From NCBI RefSeq assembly GCF_009002475.1, contig NZ_AP019860.1, forward strand, positions 4,340,001 through 4,404,000: DNA of 64,000 bases, in the 5' to 3' direction. The translations under genes were made by a program, and so were the position numbers. The notes under the pieces are model-generated. The model saw nothing but the letters and a program-made list of their open reading frames with translations. It was not told the origin of the DNA and searched no databases. How positions within the stretch are numbered: the stretch's first letter is position 1; each line of letters begins with the position of its first letter. This stretch comes from Candidatus Uabimicrobium amorphum. GTDB taxonomy: Bacteria > Planctomycetota > Uabimicrobiia > Uabimicrobiales > Uabimicrobiaceae. Shown here in pieces: positions 62,669 to 64,000 of this stretch.

Positions 62669-63450
62669 GTTCAGTAGATATAGAGTTGATAAAAAAAATT
62701 GCAATTGGTGCTGCACAACAAATTTTGAAAGTGTACAATAGTGAAGACTTTGCTGTCGAAACAAAAGAAGATAGTAGCCCTTTGACAAAAGCCGACCGCT
62801 TATCAAATGATTATATTGTGAAAGAATTGCAAGAGAACTACGCTGACATACCAATTGTGAGTGAAGAAAATGAAGCCGTCGATTATGAAGTACGCAAAAA
62901 ATATACGCGATTTTGGTTAGTCGATCCACTAGATGGTACAAAAGAGTTCGTCAAAAAAAATGGCGAATTTACGGTCAATATTGCTTTGATTGAGCAAGGT
63001 TCGCCCATATTGGGAGTTATACATATTCCCGTTTCGGGAAAGACGTATTGGGCACAGTTAAACGAAGGCGCTTATTGTGAGGGAGAAGATGGGGTTCAAA
63101 AACTGTGCTGTGAAGAATTTAAAATGAGCGATGAAAACTTAAGTGTTGTTTGTTCGCGGTCAAACTTAAACGAAGAAACAAAAGAGTATATTGCAAAATT
63201 AAACAATCCGCAGACCTTGGCAAAGGGATCCTCTCTGAAGTTTATGCTTTTGGCCGAAGGGGAAGCTCATCTCTATCCTCGTCTGTCACCTGTGATGGAA
63301 TGGGATATTGCGGCAGCGGATATCATACTTCGCGAAGCAGGTGGGCGAACGGTTTGCGTTTCCAATAATCAGGACATTGTGTATAATAACGGTCAAGATA
63401 TGAGGATTCCTTCGTTTATCGCTTATGCGAAAAAAATGATTAATCCGTAG
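62665..63450 (+). CDS. cysQ: 3'(2'),5'-bisphosphate nucleotidase
   Basis: The 261-residue inositol-monophosphatase-family protein has the metal-binding WLVDPLDGTKEFVKKNGEF and a late WDIAAADIILREAGG. CysQ removes phosphate from 3'-phosphoadenosine 5'-phosphate, relieving inhibition in sulfate use. It starts 4 nt inside the AlkD-like gene's end. A terminator follows. Confidence 0.94.
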   Translation: MSSVDIELIKKIAIGAAQQILKVYNSEDFAVETKEDSSPLTKADRLSNDYIVKELQENYADIPIVSEENEAVDYEVRKKYTRFWLVDPLDGTKEFVKKNGEFTVNIALIEQGSPILGVIHIPVSGKTYWAQLNEGAYCEGEDGVQKLCCEEFKMSDENLSVVCSRSNLNEETKEYIAKLNNPQTLAKGSSLKFMLLAEGEAHLYPRLSPVMEWDIAAADIILREAGGRTVCVSNNQDIVYNNGQDMRIPSFIAYAKKMINP

Positions 63451-63547
63451 TTAAACCGTATTAGAAACTTGCATTTTTACGTACATTATTGTATGATTAA
63501 GTGGTCACAAAATTTGACCTAAATTGTATTAGTTTTATAGAGCTTAT

Positions 63548-63575
63548 TAGGCGGCGTAGTGCCGCCTAGTTTATT
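63548..63575 (+). terminator. Rho-independent terminator
   Basis: TAGGCGGC-GTAGT-GCCGCCTA followed by GTTTATTTT, about 100 nt after the cysQ stop. Confidence 0.8.
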
Positions 63576-63631
63576 TTACGCTGGTTCTACCAAAACGTTA
63601 GAATCGTTTTTATTTAATGGAATGTGGTATT

Positions 63632-64000
63632 ATGGAAGTCAAATATACAGAAGAGAATATTCGTTCCTTAGACTGGCGCGAACACATTCGCATGCGTCCA
63701 GGAATGTACATTGGCAAATTAGGAAGTGGTTCTTCCCCCGATGATGGTATATATGTCCTAGTAAAAGAAGTGATAGACAACTGTATTGACGAATACATGA
63801 TGGGACACGGAACCAAGATTGAAGTAACTATTTCCGATGAAAAAGTCATTGTGCGCGATTATGGGCGTGGAATTCCTCTAGGAAAAGTCGTCGATTGCGT
63901 GGCCAAAATAAACACAGGTGGGAAATACGACTCAAAAGCGTTTCAAAAATCCGTAGGACTGAATGGAGTGGGAACAAAAGCGGTCAATGCGCTATCTAGC
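63632..64000 (+). CDS. Type IIA topoisomerase subunit B (GyrB/ParE), 3' end outside the window
   Basis: The frame is open from ATG 63632 to the window edge (123 residues). It reads EVKYTEENIRSLDWREHIRM then RPGMYIGKLG, the GHKL ATPase start of topoisomerase IV/gyrase B. Other motifs are EVIDNCIDE (Asn-box, Mg-binding), VRDYGRGIP and GLNGVGTKAVNAL (ATP lid). The LDWREHIR form resembles the ParE-type B subunit of Bacteroidetes-like bacteria, but gyrase and topo IV cannot be separated from this piece. Confidence 0.93.
   Translation, partial: MEVKYTEENIRSLDWREHIRMRPGMYIGKLGSGSSPDDGIYVLVKEVIDNCIDEYMMGHGTKIEVTISDEKVIVRDYGRGIPLGKVVDCVAKINTGGKYDSKAFQKSVGLNGVGTKAVNALSS

Overview
The window is AT-rich, gene-dense bacterial DNA. 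Its signature is eukaryote-like signalling: eight Ser/Thr protein kinases (most with a membrane segment and TPR repeats), a PP2C phosphatase, FHA proteins, a cyclic-nucleotide-binding kinase and a receiver-kinase fusion. PQQ-like beta-propellers, an MJ0042-type zinc ribbon and many secreted or lipoprotein genes accompany them. This mix fits a deep-branching planctomycete-like bacterium (the Candidatus Uabimicrobium kind is my best guess). That is inferred from gene content; there is no rRNA in the window. I found no tRNA, rRNA, CRISPR array or insertion sequence.

Layout. 1-8.6 kb: end of a CPBP protease gene, a serpin-like lipoprotein, a large kinase-TPR protein, a small TPR membrane protein and a complete zinc/manganese ABC transporter operon preceded by a perfect palindrome. 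8.4-14.2 kb: palindromic repeats, hflX, a DNA glycosylase, a coiled-coil exported protein, a DUF374 acyltransferase and an AsmA-like protein. 14.2-24.8 kb (minus strand): a tightly packed gene string with PAS-GGDEF, FHA plus anti-sigma-type ATPase, a kinase, FHA-FHA-SpoIIE-like, a thioesterase, an LRV-repeat protein, two PQQ propellers, two unknown proteins and an AMMECR1 protein. 24.9-29.9 kb (minus strand): pnp and rpsO, directly preceded by a retron-type reverse transcriptase carrying an N-terminal zinc ribbon. Upstream of it lies a separately transcribed, structured RNA of about 350 nt with its own promoter and terminator, then moaB. 29.9-40.5 kb: a GC-rich cloverleaf element, an Ig-like repeat protein, a kinase with near-identical TPR units, an LRR protein, a secreted metzincin protease and a secreted vertebrate-type protein-arginine deiminase.

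40.6-57 kb is a signalling island: Rrf2 regulator, kinases at 41.1, 44.7, 46.9 and 49.0 kb, PP2C at 51.4 kb, receiver-kinase at 52.4 kb, and a 1048-residue SIR2-TPR protein with five C-terminal excisionase-like repeats. 57.2-64 kb is mainly housekeeping: membrane protein, YceI, DUF924, lipoamide dehydrogenase, aquaporin, AlkD-like protein, CysQ and the start of a GyrB/ParE gene.

The most unusual items are the reverse transcriptase with its neighbouring RNA and its coupling to rpsO-pnp, the SIR2-TPR-repeat protein beside the kinase/phosphatase set, the FHA/anti-sigma/SpoIIE cluster, and the secreted effector-like proteins (arginine deiminase, serpin-like, metzincin).
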